From the NCBI GenBank assembly GCA_947396885.1, contig OX377203.1, forward strand, positions 24,803,253-24,867,252: a stretch of 64,000 bases of DNA, given 5' to 3'. Positions within the stretch are counted from its first letter, which is position 1. Every line of letters begins with the position of its first letter. A model generated the notes under the pieces. That model saw only the letters and a program-made list of their open reading frames with translations. It did not search any database and was not told where the DNA came from. Positions 46,101-51,352 of this stretch are shown here, piece by piece. A program made the position numbers and the translations under genes. Source of the stretch: Heligmosomoides polygyrus polygyrus (taxonomy: Eukaryota; Nematoda; Chromadorea; Rhabditida; Heligmosomidae).

Positions 46101-49100
46101 CAATGTCCTTCAGAAAGTCCTTTCTGTGCGGGCGAAGAAGCGGCGACTCAGCAACACTGATTCGGCATGCCTTGTCAGAGTCCCGCAGCTCATGTGGTAC
46201 CCAAGACGACGAAACTTTGCGGTACCCAAGGATCTCCAGCTGCCTCACGACGGTGCTTTGCGTATATCCAAGTGTCGCCGCCAATTCGCGAGTGGTTGAA
46301 TTTGGCTTCATCTCGAAGGCTTCGCGCAAACTGTCTTCTTCCACAACAGAGGGGCATCCGGAACGAGATCGAACTTCGAGAGAAATATCTCCAGCCTTGA
46401 AGAGCTGATACTAACGGTCCACTGTGGAATGGTGAATGACTTCCTCATTGAATGCAGCGCAGATGTTGGAGGCTGCAGTCGTTTCGAGTGGCCTTGCAGA
46501 AATTCATAGTAGACCATAGGTCGTGGGATGCTGCTGCTTATCGTTGACATTATTGCTGTATTCGTACTCGGTGAGGCCTTATATATAGTATATATAGGGG
46601 GATGACTGAGGAAGCTTCGAGAATGTACTGTGACGTCACCACACAAGATCAATACTGTAAGAGCTTTAACAAATTTAACAGGCAGTGGCATAAAGGATTG
46701 CAAGACTTTTCGATCAACTTAATCGATACATGTTCCATACCTGCAACAGTCATCGGGAAATGGAGTTACGTGCCAGTCGGCTTAGCTTGTGCTCTGCTCC
46801 CAAAGTTGGCCAACACAGACGCAGAGTTGATGTGAGCCGCAAGCACTGCTGGCGTCTGAGCAATGATGGCGTACTGGATAGAATAGAAGTCTGGTGAGAA
46901 GCGGAATGGGTTTTTAGTTCGACTCCTTGATGACACCGAGCTTCTGATCTTCTTGGGAAAGATCCGACCCGATCGAAGCTCTCGTGTGGAATATCGGAGA
47001 ACTTCGCGAGAAAGGAGACCCGCTTCAATGTCAGCCCTCCACGGTTCCAGAATTAAACAAAGCATCTCACTCAAATTTTATTCAAGATGGTATTTAAGGC
47101 GCTGATAACGAATATGATGTCTGTCCTTTAGTTTTCTGCGGGTTAAGGGAGATGTGGGTGAGTTAGGGGTCGGGTCAGGATCACCGATTTCGCCCATTTC
47201 GCTTTTTCTTTAATCGACCGAAATTTTGAAAGCGAATGTCATATTGGTGATCGGCACACTAGATGACACCCCGAATGAAGTTTGGGTGAAAACGTGTTCC
47301 TTTTTGATCACTGTTGGCGTGACGGTGCAATTAAGCCATCGAATTCGGTCTCCTCTCTCATTTTTTGTTGAGATATTGCATCGAGAGATCTGACTTATCG
47401 TGTCGTTTCTAGGAAGTCCAAAAGTTCACCATCGTCGCGAATTCGAAATACAAGCCCATCTTGTTCTCCTATCCACTGCGCCACAATTGCTCTTTCGTCA
47501 GCGGTCTGTGGGTGGCCCACCTGAGCTCGGCGTCGGTAATAACCTGACTCTCAGGGTAAACAAGACAAAGTAGAGAGTGGTCCATAACTCTGCTCTCCGA
47601 TACCTGTTGCAGACACGGAGCACATATTCGCAATCAGCGTCGGATGATGTATTTCACGACATGCATTGCACCTGAAGCGCTGTTGCGACTTGGTATCCTT
47701 CCATTCTTATTTTGAGTCCTACATAAAGGACTTTGTAGACATCTGTTCAAGGTGAACCATAAGTCCTGCATCAAAATTAGCCGACCTTGTTAGGAGCCTT
47801 TTCCAATTGTCTAGAACCACATGCCAATTGTTATGTAGCATATCCTTAGTGCTACACTCATTGCAAGTGTCATGCTTTAGCTACTCCTAAAAAGTATTGC
47901 GCTCTTACGTAAAACAACCGAAAATCTTCCTCTGGTCCGCGGGCGGTGGGACACTCCCGTTCCTTTGTGGCTAAATTTCTGAAGATTGGTGGTGGAACAT
48001 TCGGTATTACGGTATGGTGTAGTGCAATTCAGAGCCTTTTCAACGGTGAACGTTGGGGCCTGTTCATATTTCGCGACAGCAGCAACAAGAGCGACGAGAG
48101 CACAGTGCGTGTAAGCATGAACAGGCGACTGGAGCGACAGCGCTGGCGCTCGAGTATGAAGACTTTTCGGCGGCGCGCGCTCGGTTTTAAACGATTTGCA
48201 TGTTCTGCACGGGCGACGAGTCCCTGTAACGAAGTGTGAACAGGCCCTCAAGACCTCCACACACTTCTGCGGCAATGCCGCTGCCCAATCCTTAACAATA
48301 GGGCGGGGACGCAGAGCCCGCAGTCGCTCCAGCGGCGCAGGCAGAGACTGTCTGCGCTCTAGCCCTTCGATGAGTCATTCCGCTCAGCGGCTCCCGCGGC
48401 CGCCGCTGAGCGGAATGACTCATCGTTTTCGCCCACCGCTCATCGTAAAAGTGTGCGGAGGCCTTTAGATGAATGGAACTGAACTGCAACAGAAGAACGC
48501 TATTAACTTTCTGATCATACACGGTGCAGCAACGAGCTGGAACAAATGCAGTATCCAGCCTTGTGCGTAATATATTACTACGCAATTTGTAATTTATAGA
48601 AAACTACAAGGAGGGCTATAGAGCTAAGCCCACAAGTGAGGCGAAGACTCAGCTAGGAGAAGAGAGTAGAAAGAAAAATATGAAGCGCGTCGCACGGGAT
48701 GGATATTCAGCCACCGCTTCATTTGATGAGAAATTTCTCAAAGCTGAGTAATCCCAGAAAGGTCAAAACAATAATGTGTTTAACACTGCCTTTGCGAAAC
48801 ATGATAATTTGCAAACAATGGCTACGCATGACAGTTGTTCGTCTTACACGATTCTCCAAAATGTCTTCCCCCACACTCTAGGTTTTTGTGTAAAAAAGTG
48901 AAAATCAGTAAAATGTTTGTTCAATGGGCACAAAAATAAACACAATATTTTCTGTACCCAATCGCACTGTTTAAAGGCAAATCGCGCATTCTGGTAAAGC
49001 GATTCCAGCAGCAAAAAGAAAAGGACGTGGTAGAGGTCCCCGTCCATCTGCCAAACATCGTGCCTGCAAAAGGCTAGTTGTGGAATTCCTGCATCTTTAG

Positions 49101-50071
49101 ATTTTTGGTCTTTAGTACTTACCAAAAAGTTCTGTTCTATATAGAGTAGAAAAATTACTGTCCAGTTTTTTCTTTGGAACTGATGAGGAATAAAGTTCCC
49201 GTAGAGGCAGGCGCTGCAACTGGGTTGCAAAACTACCCGCACGTTCTGAAGGCTCGTATCAATCCAGGGGTAGTTCCTCATGAATAGAATCGCTCCACCA
49301 CAGTCTACCAAGGAGAGTATTTCAAGTTGTACGAAATCTGACGCATTCATTGCGTTTTTATACGACGAAGCTCTTGTTGCAGTGCTTATGGTTCACCGTG
49401 AAGCTTTGCCGTAGGTCTCTAAACAGCGTTGCTTCTGGCGTTGTCTCTGTTATTTCCCTTACTATAGCTCTTGCAGCATCATAGGAACAACAAGGCATCT
49501 GTGTCAGCTCAAAGCTTCACCAATGCGACCCTGCTTTCAGGCTAGTAATGAAGAACTGAAGCGTCTAATCAGCGAAAAGGAGGCTGAGGCAGATAGACTG
49601 TCGCAGGAGTGCGAGGTGAGGAGGCATCCTCTGTTTTCCAATGCTGGTCATTTTCAGCTGTGATTCGTTGAACTCCAGAAACTTCAACAAATGAGCGCCA
49701 AACTCACCGAGGACAACGTCTTCTCTGCGATGTTAAGCGAGGAGCTGAAAATGCGCCTCTCTCGCGCCAGCACTGAAATTGACGAACTGAATGCGTCCCT
49801 CGGGAGGGAGAAGCAAAGTCGTAAGGCGGCTGAAGAGAACGCGGCTCGTTGTGCTGATTTAGAGAGAAAGGTGCTTCCCATTTCTTATCGGTGGAGGAGA
49901 ACCCTGTTCTAAACATCGTTTTGTCGAAGATGTGGTAGATGGTAATTCTCGAGGATCTCGAATTTTCGTGATTCGATTCCGTTTTTGCAGTTGCGAGGTA
50001 AAGAGGATGAAGTTGAAGAGCTGAGATCGGTGAACGACGGGATGTCGCAAGAAGTGGAATTCCTTCGACAG
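25036..50071 (+). CDS. Multi-exon gene: coiled coil - xQC[DE]E micro-exon array - coiled coil
   Basis: 37 exons can be joined in one frame, giving about 1,010 residues. Blocks in order: coiled coil (25036-25464), 28 repeat exons (25515-43028), coiled coil (43098-50071). Apart from the first acceptor (phase 1), all introns are phase 0 and all exons are multiples of three. Each repeat exon encodes 17-31 residues with a core of the type [ST/CS/CV/YC]-Q-C-[DE]-E-x-L. Short modules are usually 19 residues. Long modules end in TPIWxKA (early array) or TQTVTCSPELLKT (late array). The late array alternates YCQC-short and CVQC-long exons, a sign of pairwise tandem duplication. I do not recognise the family. 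Coiled-coil ends suggest a self-associating scaffold; the repeats could be linear docking motifs, and TQT resembles the dynein light chain LC8 anchor (inference). Introns hold a MITE, a foldback element, two mariners and an RTE fragment. Gene start and 3' end are not certain. Confidence 0.8.
25215..25262 (+). CDS. Repeat-exon gene, exon 2
   Basis: Acceptor TATTTCAG, donor GAA|GTAAGT. Sixteen codons, VRDSTVWAKSLQSQLE, continuing the coiled coil. Confidence 0.7.
25336..25464 (+). CDS. Repeat-exon gene, coiled-coil exon 3
   Basis: Acceptor TTTTTAG, donor AAG|GTAATA. 43 codons starting EKDKKIEDLEARVRQLLRTL, followed by an acidic stretch (HPSEEGFEASEELV) leading to the first repeat module. Confidence 0.72.
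25515..25565 (+). CDS. Repeat-exon gene, first module (short, YTQCE)
   Basis: Acceptor TTTCTAG, donor TCG|GTGATT. It encodes DAYTQCEQDLQTAEGKS, 17 residues. It resembles the STQC modules at 31934, 32754 and 42761, and is separated from the next module by a 3.4-kb intron full of transposon sequence. Confidence 0.75.
25694..26179. mobile_element. MITE (family G), long form, intronic, 8-bp target duplication
   Basis: The ends are GGATCTATCCAGTCCGGGGG and CCCCGGACTAGGATAGATCC. CGGTGTTT is duplicated exactly at 25686-25693 and 26180-26187. Subterminal inverted sequence (CACATAAGTAAAAAGTATTA against its partner before 26155) extends the arms to about 65 bp. A further family end lies at 26308-26330 without a visible partner. 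Confidence 0.82.
27090..28650. mobile_element. Foldback element, about 430-bp inverted arms
   Basis: The left arm (27090-27515) and right arm (28205-28650) are long imperfect inverted repeats. For example, GGACGTTCTGCGTGAAAGCG near 27110 pairs with the complement near 28620, and ACCAGATTTGGTGTGACTAC near 27262 with its partner near 28462. The middle holds at least two tandem units sharing TATCAGTTTTTATTTATATC (about 27460 and 27635). Open frames inside are by-products of the GC-rich arms. It lies in the intron between modules 1 and 2. The superfamily is not recognised. Confidence 0.7.
28948..29040 (+). CDS. Repeat-exon gene, long module (RCDE...TPIW)
   Basis: Acceptor AATTGAAG (weak), donor TCG|GTGAGC. 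31 codons: ETRERCDEASRL, a glycine/glutamine linker, then AYTPIWMRS. It has only one cysteine where others have CSQC. Confidence 0.65.
29180..29266 (+). CDS. Repeat-exon gene, long module (CSQC...TPIW)
   Basis: Acceptor CTTTTCAG, donor GCG|GTGATT. 29 codons: DICSQCEGYLRG to STPIWFRA. Confidence 0.78.
29404..29493 (+). CDS. Repeat-exon gene, long module (CSDC...TPMW)
   Basis: Acceptor TTATACAG, donor GCG|GTGATT. 30 codons: SICSDCEESLRQQG to SYTPMWLRA. The intron start (GTGATTTC) resembles that after 29266, so exon and flank were duplicated together. Confidence 0.78.
29494..31736. other. Long intron with SINE and tRNA-like fragments
   Basis: 29620-29760 carries the 3' half of a family S SINE (TTCCATAGAAGTAGGATGCG, then a decayed ATTGACTAACGCC-like end). 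A tRNA-like stretch lies at 30588-30650 (TCTCAGTTGGTAG and GGGTTTGAAGTC). 31391-31480 is a half copy of family T. No further module exon was found. Confidence 0.45.
31391..31480 (+). repeat. Half copy of family T (tRNA-like core)
   Basis: ATTCCCGTCTGGTCAGCAGG and GGTTCGAGTCCTGCC are followed by CTAGAGTTTTGATCGCAACC, matching the reversed core and end of the copy at 12218. The A-box half and one inverted end are missing. Confidence 0.55.
31737..31826 (+). CDS. Repeat-exon gene, long module (CSNC...TPIW)
   Basis: Acceptor AATTTCAG, donor GCG|GTAGCT. 30 codons: VICSNCEENLRTKEEE to VTPIWCKA. Confidence 0.78.
31934..31990 (+). CDS. Repeat-exon gene, short module (STQCDEE)
   Basis: Acceptor TTGTTATAG, donor TCG|GTTCGT. 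It encodes SISTQCDEELTSSVEAGKS. Confidence 0.75.
32176..32268 (+). CDS. Repeat-exon gene, long module (CSQC...TPMW)
   Basis: Acceptor TGTTTAAG, donor ATT|GTAAGC. 31 codons: STCSQCEANLRLKEEEE to CTPMWSKMI. The usual GCG|GT donor is mutated and a GTAAGC two codons later is used. Confidence 0.75.
32373..32429 (+). CDS. Repeat-exon gene, short module (STQCEGD)
   Basis: Acceptor TGTTTTAG, donor ATG|GTACGT. It encodes NASTQCEGDIVLLNDEAKM. Confidence 0.78.
32538..32624 (+). CDS. Repeat-exon gene, long module (CSQC...TPIW)
   Basis: Acceptor TCGTTTTAG, donor GCG|GTGAAT. 29 codons: TVCSQCEENIRMKEEG to AYTPIWFKA. Confidence 0.8.
32754..32810 (+). CDS. Repeat-exon gene, short module (STQCDEE)
   Basis: Acceptor CTGTTTTAG, donor TCG|GTACGT. 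It encodes NVSTQCDEELQSPKDAGVS. It closes the early array, in which long CSQC and short STQC exons alternate three times. Confidence 0.8.
33209..33370. mobile_element. Palindromic MITE (family P), diverged, intronic
   Basis: GGCCCGATTCATCGACAACT at the left pairs with ATCGTTGATGAATCCGGTCC at the right, with CCCGTGGTTATAGGGG and TATACCCC...CCCACGGG inside. The termini are weaker than in other copies. A 13-C run lies just outside at 33067-33080. Confidence 0.6.
33504..33560 (+). CDS. Repeat-exon gene, short module (FTQCEED)
   Basis: Acceptor AAGTTTAG, donor GCG|GTGGGT. It encodes VFTQCEEDIRLQERVDRGA. Confidence 0.75.
33758..33814 (+). CDS. Repeat-exon gene, short module (CVEC)
   Basis: Acceptor CGTTTCAG, donor GCG|GTGAGT. 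It encodes DVCVECEKNRRMKAERRTA. Glutamine of the QC core is replaced by E. Confidence 0.75.
34072..34198. mobile_element. Hairpin MITE (CGTTTATAC termini), intronic
   Basis: CGTTTATACTTCCGACGCC at the left is mirrored by GGCGTCGAAGCATAAACG at the right. An inner pair (TAAATTAATCGG against CGATTAATTTGG) extends the fold. It is reminiscent of the hairpins at 38266 and 48056. A 17-G run lies downstream at 34412-34428. Confidence 0.6.
34803..34889 (+). CDS. Repeat-exon gene, long module of the late type (YVQC...CSPDLLKT)
   Basis: Acceptor GCACTCTAG. The donor is ACG|GCTAGT, a GC donor in place of GT. 29 codons: DVYVQCGGEPSLQEE, ATQAVTCSPDLLKT. First exon with the TCSP tail that replaces TPIW. 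Confidence 0.7.
35587..35640 (+). CDS. Repeat-exon gene, short module (YCQCDEE)
   Basis: Acceptor CACTTTAG, donor GCG|GTAATT. It encodes AVYCQCDEELRQRRWRPA (18 residues). Confidence 0.8.
35744..35830 (+). CDS. Repeat-exon gene, long module (CAQC...CSPDYLKQ)
   Basis: The acceptor GTGGCAG gives the usual 29 codons; TATTCAG six bases upstream would add WQ in frame. SVCAQCEEQLQTQEDATQ is followed by KASCSPDYLKQ. Donor CAG|GTTGTT. The preceding intron resembles that at 40246-40323. Confidence 0.78.
36032..36310 (-). pseudogene. Protein-coding fragment with stops, identity unknown
   Basis: The minus strand reads as strongly coding-like: ENLKKSNDAPAAPLRP, stop, VRRSKSPFESPKQGG, TTTIKYIPNEEIVAEY, stop, NIHVPLMTQLEPRAEDVPST, NFYEDPENHQLLQIW. 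Composition and low-stop density over about 85 codons suggest a decayed exon or retro-copied fragment. I do not recognise the parent protein. Confidence 0.4.
36500..36605 (+). repeat. 3' part of SINE family S, intronic
   Basis: GAAGTGGCCTCGTCGTTATT, TCCGTAGAAGTAGGATATG and CGGGATCGACTAACGCCGAC, then TTTTATCC, match the 3' third of the family. The head is missing. Confidence 0.6.
36709..36765 (+). CDS. Repeat-exon gene, short module (YCHCDKE)
   Basis: Acceptor TTGTTTTAG, donor GCG|GTGATT. It encodes AIYCHCDKELLVREKWGPA. The REKW variant is shared with 40932 and 41196 (REKR). Confidence 0.78.
36876..36947 (+). CDS. Repeat-exon gene, long module, 5'-shortened (TQTQTCSPEFLKT)
   Basis: Acceptor TTTCCAG, donor ACG|GTGCGT. 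24 codons: GEEQVRTHDDETQTQTCSPE, FLKT. The CxQC opening is lost, leaving the TQT and TCSP part. Confidence 0.72.
37331..38252 (+). mobile_element. Degenerate mariner, intronic
   Basis: Pieces in order: LYEFKKQSSAS and VWFRKLKNRVFRWEHQPQSG (N-terminal helix-turn-helix region, 37340-37573); IPHELSCHQLQVR (the WVPHEL motif), TGDEKWLVHIDHTRKRQWL (first aspartate) and VLSVWWNRNEIV (37624-37940); then in another frame LFYDSARPHVAKATQK (second aspartate) and DLAPTDYRVFF (third) up to 38252. Several frame shifts; no clear terminal repeats. Confidence 0.78.
38266..38412. repeat. Large imperfect palindrome (CCTATGTTATAC ends)
   Basis: GGCCTATGTTATACCTCGGC at the left mirrors GCCGAAGTATAACATAGGCC at the right. 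Repeated CGTCGCCGACG units and GGGTTGCTACGC/GCGTAGCAACCC meet at a 4-nt centre. About 140 bp can fold as a single hairpin. It abuts the 3' end of the mariner at 38252. Confidence 0.75.
38873..38943. repeat. Perfect hairpin, 34-bp arms, 3-nt loop
   Basis: 38873-38906 (starting CACTTGATATTAACCGACTA) is exactly complementary to 38910-38943. The loop is TTT. No mismatch is seen, so it is either young or maintained. Confidence 0.88.
39161..39225 (+). repeat. tRNA-like stretch, likely SINE head
   Basis: CGGTGGCGCAGGCGATTG (A-box-like) and GGGTTTGGTTCCCACGG (B-box-like) lie about 35 bp apart. A similar pair is on the minus strand at 47438-47500. The rest of 38950-40188 shows no gene. A CR1-like tail (stem TGCAC/GTGCA and AAATAAATA, minus strand) lies at 39575-39610. 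Confidence 0.4.
40189..40245 (+). CDS. Repeat-exon gene, short module (YCQCDEE)
   Basis: Acceptor GTTTTCAG, donor GCG|GTAATT. It encodes AVYCQCDEELLSQQRWRTA. The 78-bp intron that follows is typical of the tight late array. Confidence 0.82.
40324..40410 (+). CDS. Repeat-exon gene, long module (CVQC...TQTVTCSPELLQT)
   Basis: Acceptor TGTTCTAG, donor ACG|GTTAGC. 29 codons: EMCVQCEEQLQTKED, ATQTVTCSPELLQT. This is the consensus long module of the late array. Confidence 0.82.
40576..40632 (+). CDS. Repeat-exon gene, short module (HCQCDEE)
   Basis: Acceptor GCTTTAAG, donor GCG|GTAATT. It encodes AVHCQCDEELLSQRRWRTA, nearly identical to 40189-40245. It points to a recent exon-pair duplication. 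Confidence 0.82.
40697..40783 (+). CDS. Repeat-exon gene, long module (CVQC...TQTATCSSEVLKT)
   Basis: Acceptor GATTCCAG, donor ACA|GTTGGG. 29 codons: EVCVQCEEQLRTQEEG, TQTATCSSEVLKT. Confidence 0.82.
40932..40988 (+). CDS. Repeat-exon gene, short module with lost second cysteine (HCQYDRE)
   Basis: Acceptor AGTTTTAG, donor GTG|GTGATT. It encodes AVHCQYDRERLLREKWETV. The QC core is QY here. Confidence 0.78.
41075..41143 (+). CDS. Repeat-exon gene, long module, 5'-shortened (TQTVTCSPDLET)
   Basis: Acceptor ATTTTCAG, donor ACT|GTGAGT. 23 codons: SVRELEAVEDATQTVTCSPD, LET. CxQC is missing as in 36876, so these two share an origin. Confidence 0.75.
41196..41252 (+). CDS. Repeat-exon gene, short module (YCQCDKE)
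   Basis: Acceptor CCTTTTAG, donor CCG|GTGACT. It encodes AIYCQCDKEFLLREKRGTP. Confidence 0.78.
41358..41429 (+). CDS. Repeat-exon gene, long module, 5'-shortened (TQTVISSPEWMNA)
   Basis: Acceptor TTTTTCAG, donor GCG|GTAGGT. 24 codons: RDKVLQVREDGTQTVISSPE, WMNA. No cysteine is left in this copy, while TQT is kept. Confidence 0.75.
41580..41633 (+). CDS. Repeat-exon gene, short module (CIEC)
   Basis: Acceptor TATTCCAG, donor GCG|GTAGTT. It encodes AVCIECEARLKHAETSRA. Confidence 0.75.
42130..42330 (-). repeat. SINE family S remnant, reversed, intronic
   Basis: On the minus strand the middle of the family is seen: CCTTCCAACTCTCTGGGATA, then GCTGGTCACCGCACGTCATT and CCAAATGCGCACTG. The head is decayed. 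Confidence 0.5.
42400..42580 (+). repeat. SINE family S remnant, intronic
   Basis: CATCGGCTGGTTACCGCATG, GAGGCTGAATTTGCATTGGA and CAAAGGGATTGACTAACCTC, then ATTATCC, match the 3' half of the family. It faces the reversed remnant just upstream. Confidence 0.5.
42761..42820 (+). CDS. Repeat-exon gene, short module (STQCDDE)
   Basis: Acceptor AATTGCAG, donor ACG|GTATTG. It encodes DASTQCDDELRTREGEGLST. It resembles the early STQC type, so the array returns to that form at its end. Confidence 0.8.
42969..43028 (+). CDS. Repeat-exon gene, last module, cysteine replaced (STQRDEE)
   Basis: Acceptor AATTTTAG, donor ATG|GTGATC. It encodes FESTQRDEELRVQEEERRMM. The core C is R. The glutamate-rich tail leads into the coiled coil. 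Confidence 0.78.
43098..43211 (+). CDS. Repeat-exon gene, C-terminal coiled-coil exon
   Basis: Acceptor ATTTTCAG, donor AGA|GTACGT. 38 codons: ELLLLHDRIHLLSAENEELQ, then NKLDNLQSLVDQ, a regular leucine heptad. Confidence 0.78.
43440..43960 (+). pseudogene. RTE-like reverse transcriptase fragment, intronic
   Basis: GNYRPICLLSVVYKLFTRVI, then SRTLDEGQPREQAGFRRGFS (fingers, 43494-43680). After a frameshift, motif A is KKAFDSVETEAAIETLRIQG near 43720-43790. It breaks down before the YADD box. The same family as the remnant at 1-286 and 4404-4736. It lies in the intron 43212-44948. Confidence 0.8.
43961..44948. other. Intron remainder, nothing recognised
   Basis: Frames at 43967-44311 (+) and 44336-44599 (-) have no domain or splice support. 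I see no further module exon or known repeat end. Confidence 0.3.
44949..45077 (+). CDS. Repeat-exon gene, C-terminal coiled-coil exon
   Basis: Acceptor AATTGTAG, donor AAG|GTGTGT. 43 codons: EIEQYKEKCVFLESENQAIR, then KEEETMLKETEAS to VEMKEK. Confidence 0.78.
45150..45341 (+). CDS. Repeat-exon gene, C-terminal coiled-coil exon
   Basis: Acceptor GGTTCTAG, donor AAG|GTATCT. 64 codons: FEHLNSKVEVLRKEKHKAME to SLDAHKLEIDELK, including ATQCLDL, which echoes the TQC core. It has the same length (192 nt) as 49679-49870, suggesting a duplicated exon. Confidence 0.8.
45454..46722 (-). mobile_element. Degenerate mariner, intronic, both ends present
   Basis: The ends are TTGGGTTGATCGAAAAGTGT at the left and, reversed, TTAAGTTGATCGAAAAGTCT at the right; 1,269 bp. 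On the minus strand: VYYEFLQGHSKRLQPP (N terminus, 46580-46500), EDSLREAFEMKPNSTTREL and SSWVPHELRDSD, then TGDQSWVLYVNHTRKSQ (first aspartate, 46344-46045), LHDNARPNVAS (second, 45830), and PDLSPSEYHLFRAL near 45720, with E at the third catalytic position. Multiple frameshifts; inactive. Confidence 0.82.
46723..48055. other. Intron remainder with decayed repeats
   Basis: 47150-47330 resembles the interior of the inverted-repeat element at 287-4406 (CGACCGAAATTTTGAAAGCG and a GATCGGCACACTAGATGACA-like stretch). 47438-47500 is tRNA-like on the minus strand (GTGGCGCAGTGGATAGGAG and ATTTCGAATTC). No exon was found. Confidence 0.4.
48056..48249. mobile_element. Hairpin MITE (GGGCCTGTTCA termini), intronic
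   Basis: GGGCCTGTTCATATTTCGCG at the left pairs with the right end CGAAGTGTGAACAGGCCC. Inside, GCGACGAGAGCACAG and CTGCACGGGCGACGAG are also alike in inverted orientation. No coding capacity. Confidence 0.6.
48250..48470. mobile_element. Second hairpin MITE with a 24-bp perfect palindrome inside
   Basis: AAGACCTCCACACACTTCTG at the left is mirrored by AAAGTGTGCGGAGGCCTT at the right. In the middle 48368-48391 (CGATGAGTCATTCCGCTC...) is perfectly complementary to 48402-48425. It directly follows the previous hairpin element, so two are stacked head to tail. Confidence 0.6.
48471..49540. other. Intron remainder; one long unexplained minus frame
   Basis: A 168-codon minus frame (48844-49350) starts MNASDFVQLEILSLVDCGGA and is rich in F, L and C. 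It has no recognisable domain and lies opposite the host gene's intron. It may be chance or an unrecognised mobile fragment. Confidence 0.3.
49541..49615 (+). CDS. Repeat-exon gene, C-terminal coiled-coil exon
   Basis: Acceptor GCTTTCAG, donor GAG|GTGAGG. 25 codons: ASNEELKRLISEKEAEADRL, SQECE. It follows a 4.2-kb intron carrying a mariner and two hairpin elements. Confidence 0.78.
49679..49870 (+). CDS. Repeat-exon gene, C-terminal coiled-coil exon
   Basis: Acceptor AACTCCAG, donor AAG|GTGCTT. 64 codons: KLQQMSAKLTEDNVFSAMLS, then EELKMRLSRASTEIDELNAS to CADLERK. A strong continuous coiled coil. Confidence 0.8.
49991..50071 (+). CDS. Repeat-exon gene, last confident exon
   Basis: Acceptor TTTTTGCAG, donor CAG|GTGAGC. 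27 codons: LRGKEDEVEELRSVNDGMSQ, EVEFLRQ. A normal donor follows, so the gene continues downstream. Confidence 0.78.
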
Positions 50072-50337
50072 GTGAGCTCCGTGCCTACTGTCATAGCATG
50101 CCCAACTAGTGCAGCTTAGCAATGGGTCACACTAACGTTGCATATCTGCGCCCTAGATTTTTTGGAATTGGTCGAGCAGTGTGGTTCTGAGAATTAGCTC
50201 TGCTTTTGTACATTCGATCCGTGCGGTAAAAATAGGAGGTTTCATTCTCACGGATATACTATTTTCACCTGAAACTGTGCACTTTTCAAATTGAATTAGA
50301 CACTTCACGTCAAATTGGATACTTTTCTTAACAATCT

Positions 50338-50368
<31 letters not shown>

Positions 50369-50382
50369 TTACATCTCTTTTA

Positions 50383-51352
50383 TCGCAACGGCACAAACAA
50401 GTATCTACGTGCTTCTTTTGCGAAGAGTTCAGCGTTCCTGTTCGGATTCCCTACAATTAGAGCGGTCCAGTTTCTCATGGCTTCTCTTGTCCTTGTCACT
50501 CTGTATCTTGCGATGTCATCCAGCCATCTTGTTCTTGGTCTTCCTTTACTTTGTTTTTTTATCAGGAACCCAATCAGCTGCAAGGCGTGCCCATGAACGT
50601 TCGTTGCTACAGAGCTTATTTGCGAACAGCCACTTCCTTTTGAGCGCATGGTGAATCCAATCCTTGAGTCCTGATCTGTGGCGAATAACTCTTGACCGTA
50701 TTTTGTCGCCCAAACGAATACCAAGAATTGATCTTTCAAGTCTTCTTTGCGCGGATCGTAGTCTTGCAGCAGTTTCTTTTGACCACGACCACGTTTCGCA
50801 ACCGTATAGAACAGCAGGGAGCATGCAAGAGTTAATGAGCTTCTTTTTCAGCTGGAATTCGACGGTCTTAGAGCGAAGAAACAGTCGATATTTAAAATAG
50901 ACTTCTCTCCCTGCTTGAATCCTTCTCTGAATCTCTTCTAGTGGGTTGCGTGGGTTTGACAATAGCTGCCCAAGGTAAATAAATTCGTTGATGCCTTCTA
51001 TAATTTCTCCGTTAATTTGTATTACATTCCCTTCCGTGTCGGTTGTTGGTCTACTAAGGTTCATCCACTTGGTTTTCGAGTAATTCATTTCTAATCCGAC
51101 TCGACCTGACATCTCTGCTAGATCTTCTGCCATGCTTTGTAGTTCGTGGCAGTCATGAGCAAGCAATACGATATCATCAGCATATGCGAGGTATGAAAGC
51201 TTCTTGTCATTCATTTGGAAACCTCTATTTTGCCAGTTGACTGCGTTCAGCACGTGTTGAAGTGTCAACACGAAAAGCAGCGGTGAAAGAGAATCTCCTT
51301 GTCGAACGCCTTTTTGAATGTTCAGCTCAACATAGCTTGATCCCACCTTCAC
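50383..51352 (-). pseudogene. RTE-like reverse transcriptase, C-terminal half
   Basis: VRQGDSLSPLLFVLTLQHVL is followed by LAYADDIVLLAHDCHELQSM (intact YADD) and the thumb with MNYSKTKWMNL, EFIYLGQLLS and LPAVLYGCETWSWSKETAAR. It is 268 residues in one open frame, then a shift into LDDIARYRVTRTREAMRNW. The missing N-terminal half prevents activity. Confidence 0.88.

Noticed and set aside
48844..49350. 168-codon minus-strand gene
   Set aside because: No domain, no splice support, intronic position opposite a supported gene; reported only as an unexplained frame.
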